A DNA stretch of 62,555 bases. Origin: Opitutus sp. Its GTDB lineage: Bacteria > Verrucomicrobiota > Verrucomicrobiae > Opitutales > Opitutaceae. A program made the position numbers and the translations under genes. The stretch is from the NCBI GenBank assembly GCA_009695065.1, contig SIBR01000020.1, positions 1 through 62,555 of the forward strand, in the 5' to 3' direction. Shown here in pieces: positions 24,656 through 33,541 of the stretch (positions are counted from its first letter, which is position 1; every line of letters begins with the position of its first letter). The notes under the pieces were generated by a model. That model worked only from the letters and a program-made list of their open reading frames with translations, was not told the origin of the DNA and did no database searches.

Positions 24656-26098
24656 CTATTTTTTCTTCGCCGTGAACCCGGGTGCCAGCTCGAGGCCGAA
24701 ATAGTCGCGCGCGTTGGCGAAGCAGATATTCTTCACCATGCCGCCCACGAGCTTCAGGTCGCCCGGGATTTCGCCACGCGCCATGTCAGCGCCGAGCAGG
24801 TTGCAAAGCGTGCGACGGAAATATTCATGGCGCGGGAAGCTCACGAAGCTGCGCGAATCCGTGATCATGCCGACGAAGCGCGAGAGCAGGCCGACGTTGG
24901 ACAGCGCGTTGATCTGCCACTCCATGCCCTCCTTCTGGTCGAGGAACCACCAGCCGCTGCCGAACTGTACCTTGCCGGGGATCGAGCCGTCCTGGAAATT
25001 CCCGATCATCGCCGCGAAGGCATAATTCTGCACCGGGTTGACATTGTAGATGATCGTGCGCGGCAGTTGGTCGGTCGCATCGAGCGTGTTCAGGTAGCGC
25101 GAGAGCGCGGCGGTCTGCGGAAAATCGCCGATGGAATCGAACCCGGTGTCGGGCCCGAGCTTGGAGAGCAAACGAGTGTTGTTGTTGCGGAGCGCGCCGA
25201 GGTGGAGCTGCTTCGTCCAGCCGCGGGCGGCGTCCCACCGGCCGAATTCGAGCATCAGGTACGAACCGTAGGTCACGACTTCGTCGGGCCGCGCGGCCCG
25301 GCCGCGACGCACGGCGTCGAAAATCATTTTCGCCTGGGCATGGGTGCACGGCTCCGAGAGCGCGAACTCCAAGCCATGATCGGAGAGCCGGCAGCCGGCG
25401 GCGTGAAAATCGTCGTGCCGCTTCTTCAACGCGCCCAGCAGGTCGTCGAACGTTCGGATGCCGTTGGTCGCGCCGGCCGCGCCCGCCAGCTTTTCAATCC
25501 AGGTGTTGAACGCGACGGGATTGCCCACGGCCAGCGCCTTGTCGGGACGGAACGCGGGATAAACCCGGGTCTTGAGTCCGCTCGCGGCGATCGTCGCGTG
25601 AAAAGCGAGCGAATCGGCGGGATCGTCAGTCGTACAGACGACAGCGACCTTCGACTGCGTGAGCAGGTCGTGCACGCGGAGCTTCGACAGCTTCGCGTTG
25701 GCCTTTTTCCAGACGCGCTCGGCCGACTTGCCGTCGAGGAATTCGTCCACGCCGAAATAGCGCTTCAATTCGAGGTGCGTCCAGTGGTGGAGCGGATTGC
25801 GCACGGTATGCGGCACCGTCTCGGCCCAGGCTTGGAATTTTTCGCGCGGCGTGGCGGCGCCGGTGACAAACCGCTCCGCGACGCCGTTGGTCCGAAGCGC
25901 CCGCCACTTGTAGTGATCTCCACCCAGCCAGAGTTCCGCGAGGTCGGCGAATTCATGGTTCTTCGCGATCAGCTCCGGCGACAAATGACAGTGATAGTCA
26001 TAGATCGGCTCGGCCGCGGCATGGGTGTGGTAAAGCTCGCGGGCCTGCTTCGTGCCCAGCAGGAAGTCGTCGTGGATGAAGGAGCGGGATTTGGCCAT
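24656..26098 (-). CDS. uxaC: Glucuronate isomerase
   Basis: The 480-residue protein matches UxaC through its length: FIHDDFLLGTKQARELYH, YDYHCHLSPELI (metal HCH), WLGGDHYKWRALR, LHHWTHLELKRYFG, CTTDDPADSL, HDFHAAGCRLSDHG and LVGGMVKNICFANA. It interconverts D-glucuronate and D-fructuronate (or galacturonate and tagaturonate) as the first step of hexuronate breakdown in the cytoplasm. It lies downstream of the tagaturonate-epimerase gene on the same strand with a 155-base gap, which gives a coherent two-step pathway. It ends with TAG. Confidence 0.93.
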   Translation of the reverse strand: MAKSRSFIHDDFLLGTKQARELYHTHAAAEPIYDYHCHLSPELIAKNHEFADLAELWLGGDHYKWRALRTNGVAERFVTGAATPREKFQAWAETVPHTVRNPLHHWTHLELKRYFGVDEFLDGKSAERVWKKANAKLSKLRVHDLLTQSKVAVVCTTDDPADSLAFHATIAASGLKTRVYPAFRPDKALAVGNPVAFNTWIEKLAGAAGATNGIRTFDDLLGALKKRHDDFHAAGCRLSDHGLEFALSEPCTHAQAKMIFDAVRRGRAARPDEVVTYGSYLMLEFGRWDAARGWTKQLHLGALRNNNTRLLSKLGPDTGFDSIGDFPQTAALSRYLNTLDATDQLPRTIIYNVNPVQNYAFAAMIGNFQDGSIPGKVQFGSGWWFLDQKEGMEWQINALSNVGLLSRFVGMITDSRSFVSFPRHEYFRRTLCNLLGADMARGEIPGDLKLVGGMVKNICFANARDYFGLELAPGFTAKKK

Positions 26099-26253
26099 GG
26101 GAGAAAATCGGGCGGGCTGGTCAGGGCGTTGCGATCGCGGGTCCGGTCACCCCGAGCGCAGGGCAGAATCCACCTAGGGGCAAACCCGGCGTGGCCGAAC
26201 GGATGAATTTGCAGCGCTCAGAGGGAACAAGGGCGGCGGGATACGGGGCGGCC

Positions 26254-28098
26254 CTAGCGGGAGATGCCGTCGAGCATCTCCCCGGGCGTGGCGTACCGGG
26301 CAAGCAGTTTCCGCGCTGCCTCGCAGGTGGTGGCCGGCGCGAGGCCGGTGTGCTCCGCCAGAAAAAGAATGTAGCTCGCGATGTTCCGGCTGAAGTTGAG
26401 CCGGCCTTCGTCGCTGATACGGTAAAAGCGGGCGCGCTGAAGGTAGCCCGCCGGCGTGTGGTCGCCCAATGCCGCCTTCTCCGCGCGACCGCCGGCGGCT
26501 AGCACGTGGAGAAAATTATACTCGAACCAGAACATGTGTTCGGGACTCGGCGGCAGCGCCTCGAGCGCCGCGCGCGTCACCGTCGGATTCGCAAAAACCT
26601 CGATACTCCGGCCGGCCTTGCCCAGGGCATCGGTGACGAAGCTGCGCGCCATTTTCTGCTCGGTTGGATCCGCGCTGAACGCCCCCAGCAGGGCGAGTTC
26701 CAGCGTGAACCGATACCAGTCGCGCCACAGCGCCTGATCGGCGGCGTCCGACGACGCGAAAAGCGCGCGGCCCATCTCGTAGGTGTACCGGCCGCTGGTC
26801 TTGATTTCGAGCCGGCCGCCCGTGACTTGCCCCATGACCTGGTAGTTCTCCGCGGATTTGCCGGAGCCCGAATGAAAGCCGATGCTTGCGCCGAACTGCC
26901 GGCACACCGCCCACTGCCGCTCGATCAGCGCGCGAAGCGCGGCGTTGTCGGGATACGGCATGTTCTTCTGGAAGCCAAAGGCTGGTGCGACGAAGTGGAT
27001 CTTCATCCCCAACGCCTCGCAAAGCGCCAGCATGACCGCGGTCGTTTCCGGCGTCGTCAGACCGGGCAGTTCGTCGATCGAAAGCTCGCGCAGGTAGGCG
27101 CGGCCGACGTCCGTCGTGAAATGCTGCGCGCGGGCAGCGGCGTATTTTGCATCGCGCCGCTGCATCTTCTGGAGCGACGGCCACACGTAGGCCAGCAGCC
27201 GGGCAAAGTCGGCCTCGTTCAAGGTCAGCCCCGCCGCGGCAACGCGCGCCTTCACGGTGGCGACGAGCCCGGCCGGGACATTGGCCTTCACCCACCCGGC
27301 GGCATCCTCCGGCACCTTCGTTTGCGCCAGCTCCGGCGAAAGATCGAAAGTGATGTAGCTCGCGAGCACGCAACCCGTGACGAGGGCATCCTCACGGTGG
27401 TCGAACTTGCCGCCGATCGGCTGGTGGTCGGCATTGAAGCTCCACGCGATGCCGCGGCGATGAAATCCGGTTTTGAGTTTGGCGAGCACGCAACCGTGAC
27501 TCATGCCCTCGACGCTCTGGCCCTGATGGCCCTCGGGCACATTCGTGCCGATGAAGGGGAACGGCACGGTGTCGAGCTTCCCCGCCAGCATGACGTCGGT
27601 GTCGTAAACCAGTTCACGGGGAATCGAATTCTGGTTCGCGGTGAGGCCGATGCCCAGCGCGCTCATCGCCCAATCGACGGCCGGCCAGTGCAGGGTGGTG
27701 AAGCGCGCGCCGATCCCGAGCGTGCTCTGACCCAGCTTTTCCGGGGCCGTCGGGAAGATCGTCGCCGCGGGATTGTGCTCCTGGACGAGATTTTTCAGGC
27801 GCAGGAGATTCGCGAACGTCGCCGGGAATACCGTCGTGCCATCCCCCAGCCGCGCGCCCCCGGCCAGCGCCTCGGTCTGGCCCTCAAGCCGCCACGCGCA
27901 ATCGCCCTGCCCATTTTCGACGAGCGTCCACGCCCCGGCTTTCGTCTCGAACCGGCTTTTCGGGTAGGCCCTGACCGGCCGGCCCGCGACGAGCTCCGCG
28001 CGCAGCCCGGGCCAGTCGAGACAGAAGTCGGGGCTCACGCACGGGTTCGTCGCGATGCGCAGGTTGTGTTGGAGGAGAAACGCGTTGATCGAGGACAT
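26254..28098 (-). CDS. uxaE: Tagaturonate/fructuronate epimerase family protein
   Basis: The ATG at 28098 gives 614 residues. Motifs include FPTAPEKLGQSTLGIGARF, HWPAVDWAMSALGIGLTANQ, FSFNADHQPIGGKFD-like SFNADHQPIGGKFDHRE, then FHSGSGKSAENYQVMG and IKTSGRYTYEMGRAL. I recognise these as the UxaE family, which epimerises D-tagaturonate and D-fructuronate and so links galacturonate and glucuronate breakdown. Its position upstream of uxaC supports this. The remaining steps (uxaB/uxuB, kdgK, eda) are not in the window. The annotation is by recognition of the motifs, without a search. It ends with TAG. Confidence 0.78.
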   Translation of the reverse strand: MSSINAFLLQHNLRIATNPCVSPDFCLDWPGLRAELVAGRPVRAYPKSRFETKAGAWTLVENGQGDCAWRLEGQTEALAGGARLGDGTTVFPATFANLLRLKNLVQEHNPAATIFPTAPEKLGQSTLGIGARFTTLHWPAVDWAMSALGIGLTANQNSIPRELVYDTDVMLAGKLDTVPFPFIGTNVPEGHQGQSVEGMSHGCVLAKLKTGFHRRGIAWSFNADHQPIGGKFDHREDALVTGCVLASYITFDLSPELAQTKVPEDAAGWVKANVPAGLVATVKARVAAAGLTLNEADFARLLAYVWPSLQKMQRRDAKYAAARAQHFTTDVGRAYLRELSIDELPGLTTPETTAVMLALCEALGMKIHFVAPAFGFQKNMPYPDNAALRALIERQWAVCRQFGASIGFHSGSGKSAENYQVMGQVTGGRLEIKTSGRYTYEMGRALFASSDAADQALWRDWYRFTLELALLGAFSADPTEQKMARSFVTDALGKAGRSIEVFANPTVTRAALEALPPSPEHMFWFEYNFLHVLAAGGRAEKAALGDHTPAGYLQRARFYRISDEGRLNFSRNIASYILFLAEHTGLAPATTCEAARKLLARYATPGEMLDGISR

Positions 28099-28191
28099 GC
28101 GGGGCGCCGCACAGTCGCGCAGATTACCCGTCGCTGACAAGGCTGGGCTGCGGCCGAAACCAGCCCCGGCGGGCCACCGGCGGTTGGCCGG

Positions 28192-28680
28192 TCAATCGCG
28201 CGCGCCGTCCTGAACCAACTGCTGCAGCACCGGAAAACGCAGTTCGCCGTAATTGAGCGCGTAGAGCAGCTTGCTTTCGCGAAAGATCCACGTCGCCGGA
28301 ATCGAGTGCACCGGGATGCCCATGAACGCGGTCATTTTCTCGTCGTTGAACACCGAGGGATTCGGATGCACGACGAGCTGAAAATTCTTCTGCGGGCCGA
28401 CGCCGTGTTTCGCCAGAATCGGCCGGCCGTCGCCGTCGGGCCCCTGCCACACCGTGACGAAGATCGCGTTCACCCCCGGATTCGCCTTCAGGAACGCGGT
28501 CCAGCCGCCGCTCGCGAGTTCCGACCGGCAGGTGGAGCACCACGGCGCCCAAAAATGCACGACTGTGATTTTCGGCGACTTGATCGCCTCGGCGACCTGC
28601 TGCTCGACCGGCAGCATTTCCGCCGCGCGCAGTCCGGCGAGCACGGCGACGAAGCCCAGCAGGGCGGCGAATTTTCTCAT
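28192..28680 (-). CDS. Exported TlpA/thioredoxin-like protein
   Basis: The ATG at 28680 gives 162 residues with a signal peptide (FAALLGFVAVLAGLRAAE). The thioredoxin fold has VVHFWAPWCSTCRSEL with the active CxxC at C48 and C51, and the cis-Pro in HSIPATWIF. It resembles TlpA/ResA reductants that act in the periplasm on cytochrome c or envelope proteins. It might serve the cytochromes nearby, which is only inference. A longer frame running upstream from the tex leader was rejected. It is 93 bases upstream of uxaE on the same strand. Confidence 0.8.
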   Translation of the reverse strand: MRKFAALLGFVAVLAGLRAAEMLPVEQQVAEAIKSPKITVVHFWAPWCSTCRSELASGGWTAFLKANPGVNAIFVTVWQGPDGDGRPILAKHGVGPQKNFQLVVHPNPSVFNDEKMTAFMGIPVHSIPATWIFRESKLLYALNYGELRFPVLQQLVQDGARD

Positions 28681-28781
28681 GCGCGGAAAATAGGCGGAGG
28701 CCTTCCGAGTGCAATCGCTCCCGGCGCGATTTTCGACCTTGCACGCGCCCCGGCACCCGCTCTTGTCGGCGGTTTTCCTCC

Positions 28782-31136
28782 ATGTCCGAAGCCGCCGCCC
28801 CGGTCCCCACCACGTCACCGAATCCGGACCATGTCCTCCGCCTCGCCGCGGAGCTCAACGTCAAGGTCTTCCAGGTCGCCGCCACCGCGCAGCTTTTCGC
28901 GGAAGGCGCGACGGTGCCGTTCATCGCGCGTTACCGCAAGGAGGCCACGGGCGAGCTCGACGAGGTGCAGGTGCTCGCCATTCGCGACCGCCTTGAGCAA
29001 ATGCGCGCCATCGACGACCGCCGTGCCGCCATCCTCGCGTCGCTCAAGGAACGCAACCTCCTGACGCCCGCACTCGAAAAAATCATCCTCGACGCCGACA
29101 CACTCACCGCGCTGGAGGATGCCTACCTGCCGTTCCGCCCGAAAAAGCGCACCCGCGCCACCATCGCGAAGGAAAAGGGCCTGGAGCCGCTCGCCGACCT
29201 GATTTTCGCGCAGGATCCCGCCACCGACCCCGTCGCGGCGGCGCAGGCCCATGTCGGCCGGGAGTACGTCGCCGACGACGGCAAAAACCAGAAGTCCACC
29301 ATCGCCTCGGTGGAAGAGGCCCTCGCCGGCGCCCGCGACATCATCGCGGAGCGCGTCAGCGACGACAAGGACGCCCGGGCGCGCCTCCGCGCCGTGTTCC
29401 AGCGCGACGCCGTGGTTTCGTCGAAGGTGATGCCGGGCAAGGAAGGCGACCTGGACGCCGCCAAGTTCAAGGATTACTTCGAATGGAGCGAGCCCCTCGC
29501 GAGAGCCCCCTCGCACCGCGTGCTCGCGATGCGCCGCGGGGAAAAGGAACTCTTTCTCATGATGCGGGTGCAGCTCCCGGACGAAGCCACCGCCTTCGCC
29601 ACCGTGCAGGCCTTGTTCCTGAAGGCCAAGTGCCCCGCAGCGGACCAGGTCGTGCTCGCCGTGCAGGATGCCTGCAAGCGGCTCCTGTGTCCGGCGATGG
29701 AAACGGAAATGCGGCTCGAATCGAAAAAGCGGGCCGACGAAGCCGGCATCAAGGTCTTCGCCGACAATCTCCGCGAGCTGCTGCTCTCCGCCCCGCTCGG
29801 CCAGCGCGCGGCGCTCGCCATCGATCCCGGTTTCCGCACCGGCTGCAAGGTCGTGCTCCTCGACCGGCAGGGCAAGCTGCTGCACAACGACGTGATCTTC
29901 CCAGACCGCCAGCCCGACGAAACGAAGGAAAAGCTCGCCGGCTTCGTGAAGTTTTTTCACGTCGAGGCCATCGCGATCGGCAACGGCACCGGCGGGCGCG
30001 AGACCGAGGCCTTCGTGCGCACGCTGGAGCTCCCCGCCACGATTCCGATCGTGATGGTCAACGAGTCCGGGGCGTCGATTTACTCCGCCAGCGAGGTGGC
30101 CCGGGAGGAATTTCCCGACCACGACCTCACCGTGCGCGGCGCCGTGTCGATCGGCCGCCGGCTGATGGATCCGCTCGCCGAACTCGTGAAGCTCGACCCA
30201 AAATCCATCGGCGTCGGCCAGTACCAGCACGATGTCGACCAGGCCGCACTCAAGCGCTCGCTTGACGATACGGTGGTCAGCGCCGTCAACGGCGTGGGCG
30301 TCGAGCTCAACACCGCCTCGAAACAACTCCTCAGCTACGTCTCCGGGCTCAACGCCGCCACCGCCACCGCGATCGTCGCGCGCCGCAACGAGCAGGGCGC
30401 CTTCAAGTCGCGCGCCGATCTCAAGGCGGTGCCCCGCCTCGGCCCGAAGGCGTTCGAGCAGGCCGCGGGGTTTTTGCGCATTCGCGACAGCGCGCATCCC
30501 CTCGACGCCAGCGCCGTGCATCCCGAGCGTTACCCGCTCGTCGAAAAAATGGCGGCGGATCTTGGCGCCACCGTGGCCGATCTCATGCGCGACGCGCAGC
30601 TGCGTGCCCGGATCAAACTCGAGGCCTATGTCACGGCCGAGGTCGGGCTGCCGACCCTGAATGACATCATGGCGGAACTCGCCAAGCCCGGCCGCGACCC
30701 GCGGCAAAAATTCGAGGCCTTCAGCTTCGCCGAGGGCGTCAACAAGCCGCAGGACCTCAAGCCGGGGATGAAGCTGCCCGGGATCGTCACGAACGTCACC
30801 GCGTTCGGCGCGTTCGTCGACATCGGCGTCCATCAGGACGGCCTCGTGCATGTCAGCCAGCTCGCCGACACGTTCGTCAAGGAACCCTCCGCCGTGGTGC
30901 GTCCGCAGCAGAAGGTCATGGTGACCGTCACCGAGATCGACCTGCCGCGCAACCGCATCGCCCTGTCGATGCGCAGCAATCCGACCCTCGGCCCCAAGAC
31001 GGCCAACACCGGCAGTCCCGGCGGCCCACGATCTTCCGGGGCCGGGCCCCGCCCCGGCCCCGCCGCCCCCGCGCCACGCACCCCCCAGGCGGTGAACAAC
31101 GACTGGTTCAGCGCCGCGTTGAAAAAGAACCGTTGA
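28782..31136 (+). CDS. tex: Tex-family transcription accessory protein
   Basis: The 784-residue protein has the whole Tex plan: an N-terminal helical part (QLFAEGATVPFIARYRKEATG), the YqgF/RNase-H-like domain (LAIDPGFRTGCKVVLLD, IAIGNGTGGRET, VNESGASIYSASEVA), then LDPKSIGVGQYQHDVDQ, helix-hairpin-helix (RADLKAVPRLGPKAFEQAAG) and a C-terminal S1 domain (GIVTNVTAFGAFVDIGVHQDG). It binds RNA and RNA polymerase and helps transcription. A Pro/Gly-rich tail of ~40 residues follows. The leader is pyrimidine-rich (GTTTTCCTCC before ATG). It is divergent from the TlpA-like gene. Confidence 0.93.
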   Translation: MSEAAAPVPTTSPNPDHVLRLAAELNVKVFQVAATAQLFAEGATVPFIARYRKEATGELDEVQVLAIRDRLEQMRAIDDRRAAILASLKERNLLTPALEKIILDADTLTALEDAYLPFRPKKRTRATIAKEKGLEPLADLIFAQDPATDPVAAAQAHVGREYVADDGKNQKSTIASVEEALAGARDIIAERVSDDKDARARLRAVFQRDAVVSSKVMPGKEGDLDAAKFKDYFEWSEPLARAPSHRVLAMRRGEKELFLMMRVQLPDEATAFATVQALFLKAKCPAADQVVLAVQDACKRLLCPAMETEMRLESKKRADEAGIKVFADNLRELLLSAPLGQRAALAIDPGFRTGCKVVLLDRQGKLLHNDVIFPDRQPDETKEKLAGFVKFFHVEAIAIGNGTGGRETEAFVRTLELPATIPIVMVNESGASIYSASEVAREEFPDHDLTVRGAVSIGRRLMDPLAELVKLDPKSIGVGQYQHDVDQAALKRSLDDTVVSAVNGVGVELNTASKQLLSYVSGLNAATATAIVARRNEQGAFKSRADLKAVPRLGPKAFEQAAGFLRIRDSAHPLDASAVHPERYPLVEKMAADLGATVADLMRDAQLRARIKLEAYVTAEVGLPTLNDIMAELAKPGRDPRQKFEAFSFAEGVNKPQDLKPGMKLPGIVTNVTAFGAFVDIGVHQDGLVHVSQLADTFVKEPSAVVRPQQKVMVTVTEIDLPRNRIALSMRSNPTLGPKTANTGSPGGPRSSGAGPRPGPAAPAPRTPQAVNNDWFSAALKKNR

Positions 31137-31234
31137 CCGCCGCGCAAGGCCGCCCCGATTCCGCCGCCACCGGCAGCCTCCCGGCCCGAACAATCGAATC
31201 GCCGCGCCGATTCCCATTACACATTCCCCGAATT

Positions 31235-31254
31235 ATCGGTTCCAATTAACCGAT
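31235..31254. promoter_or_regulatory. Palindrome overlapping the hpf start codon
   Basis: ATCGGTT at 31235-31241 and AACCGAT at 31248-31254 are perfect 7-base arms around CCAATT; the right arm includes the first two bases of the ATG at 31253. A hairpin here would hide the start, or the site may bind a regulator. No Shine-Dalgarno is visible. Confidence 0.4.
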
Positions 31255-31640
31255 GAATAACATCCCCCCGGATGACTTGGTCGCGAAACTGATTCTCCGC
31301 GGCATCCATCTCGAACTCACGGCGGCGTGGCGCCGCCGCCACCACGGAGAAAGCCGGCCGCCTGCTCCGGCACAACCACGAGATCGTGCGCATCCGGATC
31401 GATCTGGAGCGTCGATAAGACGCGCGAGGTCGGCCACCGCTTCATCCCCAAGGGCCACATCGAAATCGGCGGGCCCGATCTGGTCGCCAGTGTCGCCAGC
31501 GAGGACGGCTACAAGTCGCTCGATCTGTTGGTGGACAAGCTCGAAGAACTCCTGCGCCGGCGGCACGGCCTGCGCAAGGACGAGCGTCACACGACGACGA
31601 AGCCGGCCGCGGAACAATCGCGGGCGGCGGCCTGGCCGCT
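31253..31640 (+). pseudogene. hpf: Ribosome hibernation-promoting factor gene with two frameshifts
   Basis: The protein is recoverable only across frames. The first frame has DDLVAKLILRGIHLELTAA; the next (about 31352-31410) has EKAGRLLRHNHEIVRIRIDL; the third (from ~31407) has VDKTREVGHRFIPKGHIEI, followed by GPDLVASVASED, YKSLDLLVDKLEELL and RRRHGLRKDE. Together these give an HPF/RaiA-like protein, which binds the small subunit and helps make idle ribosomes. Changes lie near 31335-31350 and near 31405-31412. The 3' end is unclear and abuts the TerC gene on the other strand. Conservation in all three pieces points to very recent damage or consensus error. Confidence 0.7.
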
Positions 31641-32389
31641 CACCGGTAAGGCTGGTGCAGCTCGACCGGTGGGGCCTTTTGCTTCGCCCGCAACCGGAGA
31701 TTTAACATTTCCACGCCGAAGGCGAAGACCATGGAGAAGTAGATGAAACCCTTCGAAATGTGCTGCCCGAGGCTCTCGCCGACGAGCATCACGCCGATCA
31801 GAATCAGGAAACTCAGCGCAAGTATCTTCAGCGTCGGGTGCCGGTTGACGAAGTCGCTGATCGCGCCGGCAAACACCAGCATCACGCCCAGCGCGATCAC
31901 GACCGCGGCGATCATCACGCCGAGATTGTTGGCCATGCCGACCGCGGTGATCACCGAATCGAGCGAAAAGACGATGTCGAGCAGGAGGATCTGCACGATC
32001 GTGCTGGCAAACGATGCGCGGGCTTTGCCGGAGGTCACGTGGCCGTCCTCCGCCTCCAGTTTTTCGTGCACCTCGACCACGCTCTTGCCGATCAGGAAGA
32101 GTCCCCCCAGCAGCAGGATGAGATCGCGGCCGGACAGGCCGTGCTCAAGCACCGGCAGCGTGAACAGCGGTTTGGTCAATCCCATGAGCCACGTCAGGCT
32201 CATCAACAGCAGCACGCGGGTGATCAGCGCCAGACTGAGCCCGAGCCGCCGGGCCCTGGCCTGCTGGGCGGCCGGCAGTTTGCCCGCCAGGATCGCGATG
32301 AAGATGATGTTATCGATGCCCAGGATAATTTCGAGGGCCGTCAGGGTGATGAGCGAAATCCAAATCTGCGGGTCGGTGATCCATGCCAT
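31640..32389 (-). CDS. TerC-family integral membrane protein
   Basis: The 249-residue protein has about seven hydrophobic helices. It shows the TerC signatures LTALEIILGIDNIIFIAIL near the N-terminus and LLDIVFSLDSVITAVGMA in the middle, each with conserved acidic residues within a helix, plus ISDFVNRHPTLKILALSFL. Family members are linked to metal export, often manganese, and to tellurite resistance. No tellurite operon partners are present, so metal homeostasis is the more likely role. The C-terminus (PPVELHQPYR) faces the damaged hpf gene. Confidence 0.85.
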   Translation of the reverse strand: MAWITDPQIWISLITLTALEIILGIDNIIFIAILAGKLPAAQQARARRLGLSLALITRVLLLMSLTWLMGLTKPLFTLPVLEHGLSGRDLILLLGGLFLIGKSVVEVHEKLEAEDGHVTSGKARASFASTIVQILLLDIVFSLDSVITAVGMANNLGVMIAAVVIALGVMLVFAGAISDFVNRHPTLKILALSFLILIGVMLVGESLGQHISKGFIYFSMVFAFGVEMLNLRLRAKQKAPPVELHQPYR

Positions 32390-32512
32390 GGTGCGGACGA
32401 GCTAGCGGTTCCGCACCCGGAGGGTCAACGCGACTCCCGTGGAAATCCCGCCGAATTCTCCAAGGCGTTCCTTTCCGCCCTGCCGCTCGCGGCGACGTGG
32501 CCCCAGCCGCCT

Positions 32513-33541
32513 TCAGACTCCCACCCAGGCGAGGCCCGCGCGCAACCAGAGCGGAATGACGAAGATGCCGAGCGCCGTCGTGCCCAGCACGATCTGCACC
32601 GCCGTCTGCGGATGCCCGCCATACAACCGCGCGAGAATGATCGGCACCATCGCGGTCGGCATCGCGGCTTGAACGACAATCACCCGTTTCAGTTCGATCG
32701 AACACGGCAAATAATAGGCGAGCAACAGCATGAGCACGGGCAGCACGCCAAGACGCAGTGCCATCGCCGCCAGCGACACGCGGGTTTCGAAAAGCTCCCG
32801 CGGCGCCTTCAGGTAGTTCGCGAGGTTCACCCCGGTCATGACCAGCCCCAGCGGCACCCCGCAGATCCCGAGTGCGTGGATGGTAGCATTCGCAACCTTC
32901 GGCAACAGCGGCGTGAGCCCCGTGAGGTTGAAAACCAGCGCCACCACTAGGGTGATCAGGATCGGGCTCACCAAGCGCCGCCAACCCTCGCGCAACGACT
33001 GGCCGCTCAGGACCAGCACGCCGACGGTCCAGATCGCGATTTCCACGCCGACATTGTGCACCATCAAGATGCCACGGCTTTCCGGACCCCACATCGCCTC
33101 CATGATCGGCAGCGGCAGGTAGCCATAGTTGGTGATGCCGACCGCGAGGGCAAAGGTGCGCAACCCCGTGCCCACGTGCAGCCCGATGGCCCGCGCCACG
33201 ATCAGGCCGGCGCGAATGCCCAGCCAGGTGATCCCGAATCCCACTAGGGGCGGCAGCAGCAGATTGGCCGGATTCCGCAGCGCGACGTTGCCCGCCACTG
33301 ATTCGAAGATCAGGCACGGATAACAAACGTTCACCGTAAAACGAATGAGGCTCGTCTCCGCCTCGCCCTCAATCCAATGCACGCGCCGCGCCGCGACGCC
33401 CACGCCGATCAGCAGGAAAACCGGGAGCACAAGCAGCAGCAGCTGAAAATAGGTGGGAATTGATTCCCGAAACCCCGCCGGGGCGGACGGCGTGACGGTC
33501 CACTTGGATTGCTTCGTCGCCGTGTCGCCGGCAATGCCAAT
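32513..33541 (-). CDS. AEC-family (auxin efflux carrier-like) transporter
   Basis: The protein has about ten membrane helices typical of AEC carriers: LLLLVLPVFLLIGVGVAARR, FTVNVCYPCLIFESVA, TFALAVGITNYGYLPLPIM and a C-terminal half with VVQAAMPTAMVPIILA. These carriers export small acids or amino-acid derivatives. No ATG or near GTG precedes the first helix. The frame is open through the upstream gene, and the only start next to that gene's stop is ATT, in TAATT, where coupled genes often have TAATG. So the start is uncertain and may be mutated; 33541 marks that ATT. A GTG inside the first helix is the fallback. Confidence 0.75.
   Translation of the reverse strand: MGIAGDTATKQSKWTVTPSAPAGFRESIPTYFQLLLLVLPVFLLIGVGVAARRVHWIEGEAETSLIRFTVNVCYPCLIFESVAGNVALRNPANLLLPPLVGFGITWLGIRAGLIVARAIGLHVGTGLRTFALAVGITNYGYLPLPIMEAMWGPESRGILMVHNVGVEIAIWTVGVLVLSGQSLREGWRRLVSPILITLVVALVFNLTGLTPLLPKVANATIHALGICGVPLGLVMTGVNLANYLKAPRELFETRVSLAAMALRLGVLPVLMLLLAYYLPCSIELKRVIVVQAAMPTAMVPIILARLYGGHPQTAVQIVLGTTALGIFVIPLWLRAGLAWVGV

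Noticed and set aside
24602..26206. 534-codon open frame opposite uxaC
   Set aside because: It mirrors the uxaC reading frame in GC-rich DNA, is Arg/Gly-rich and has no recognisable domain. The same holds for 26506-28137 and 55502-57373.
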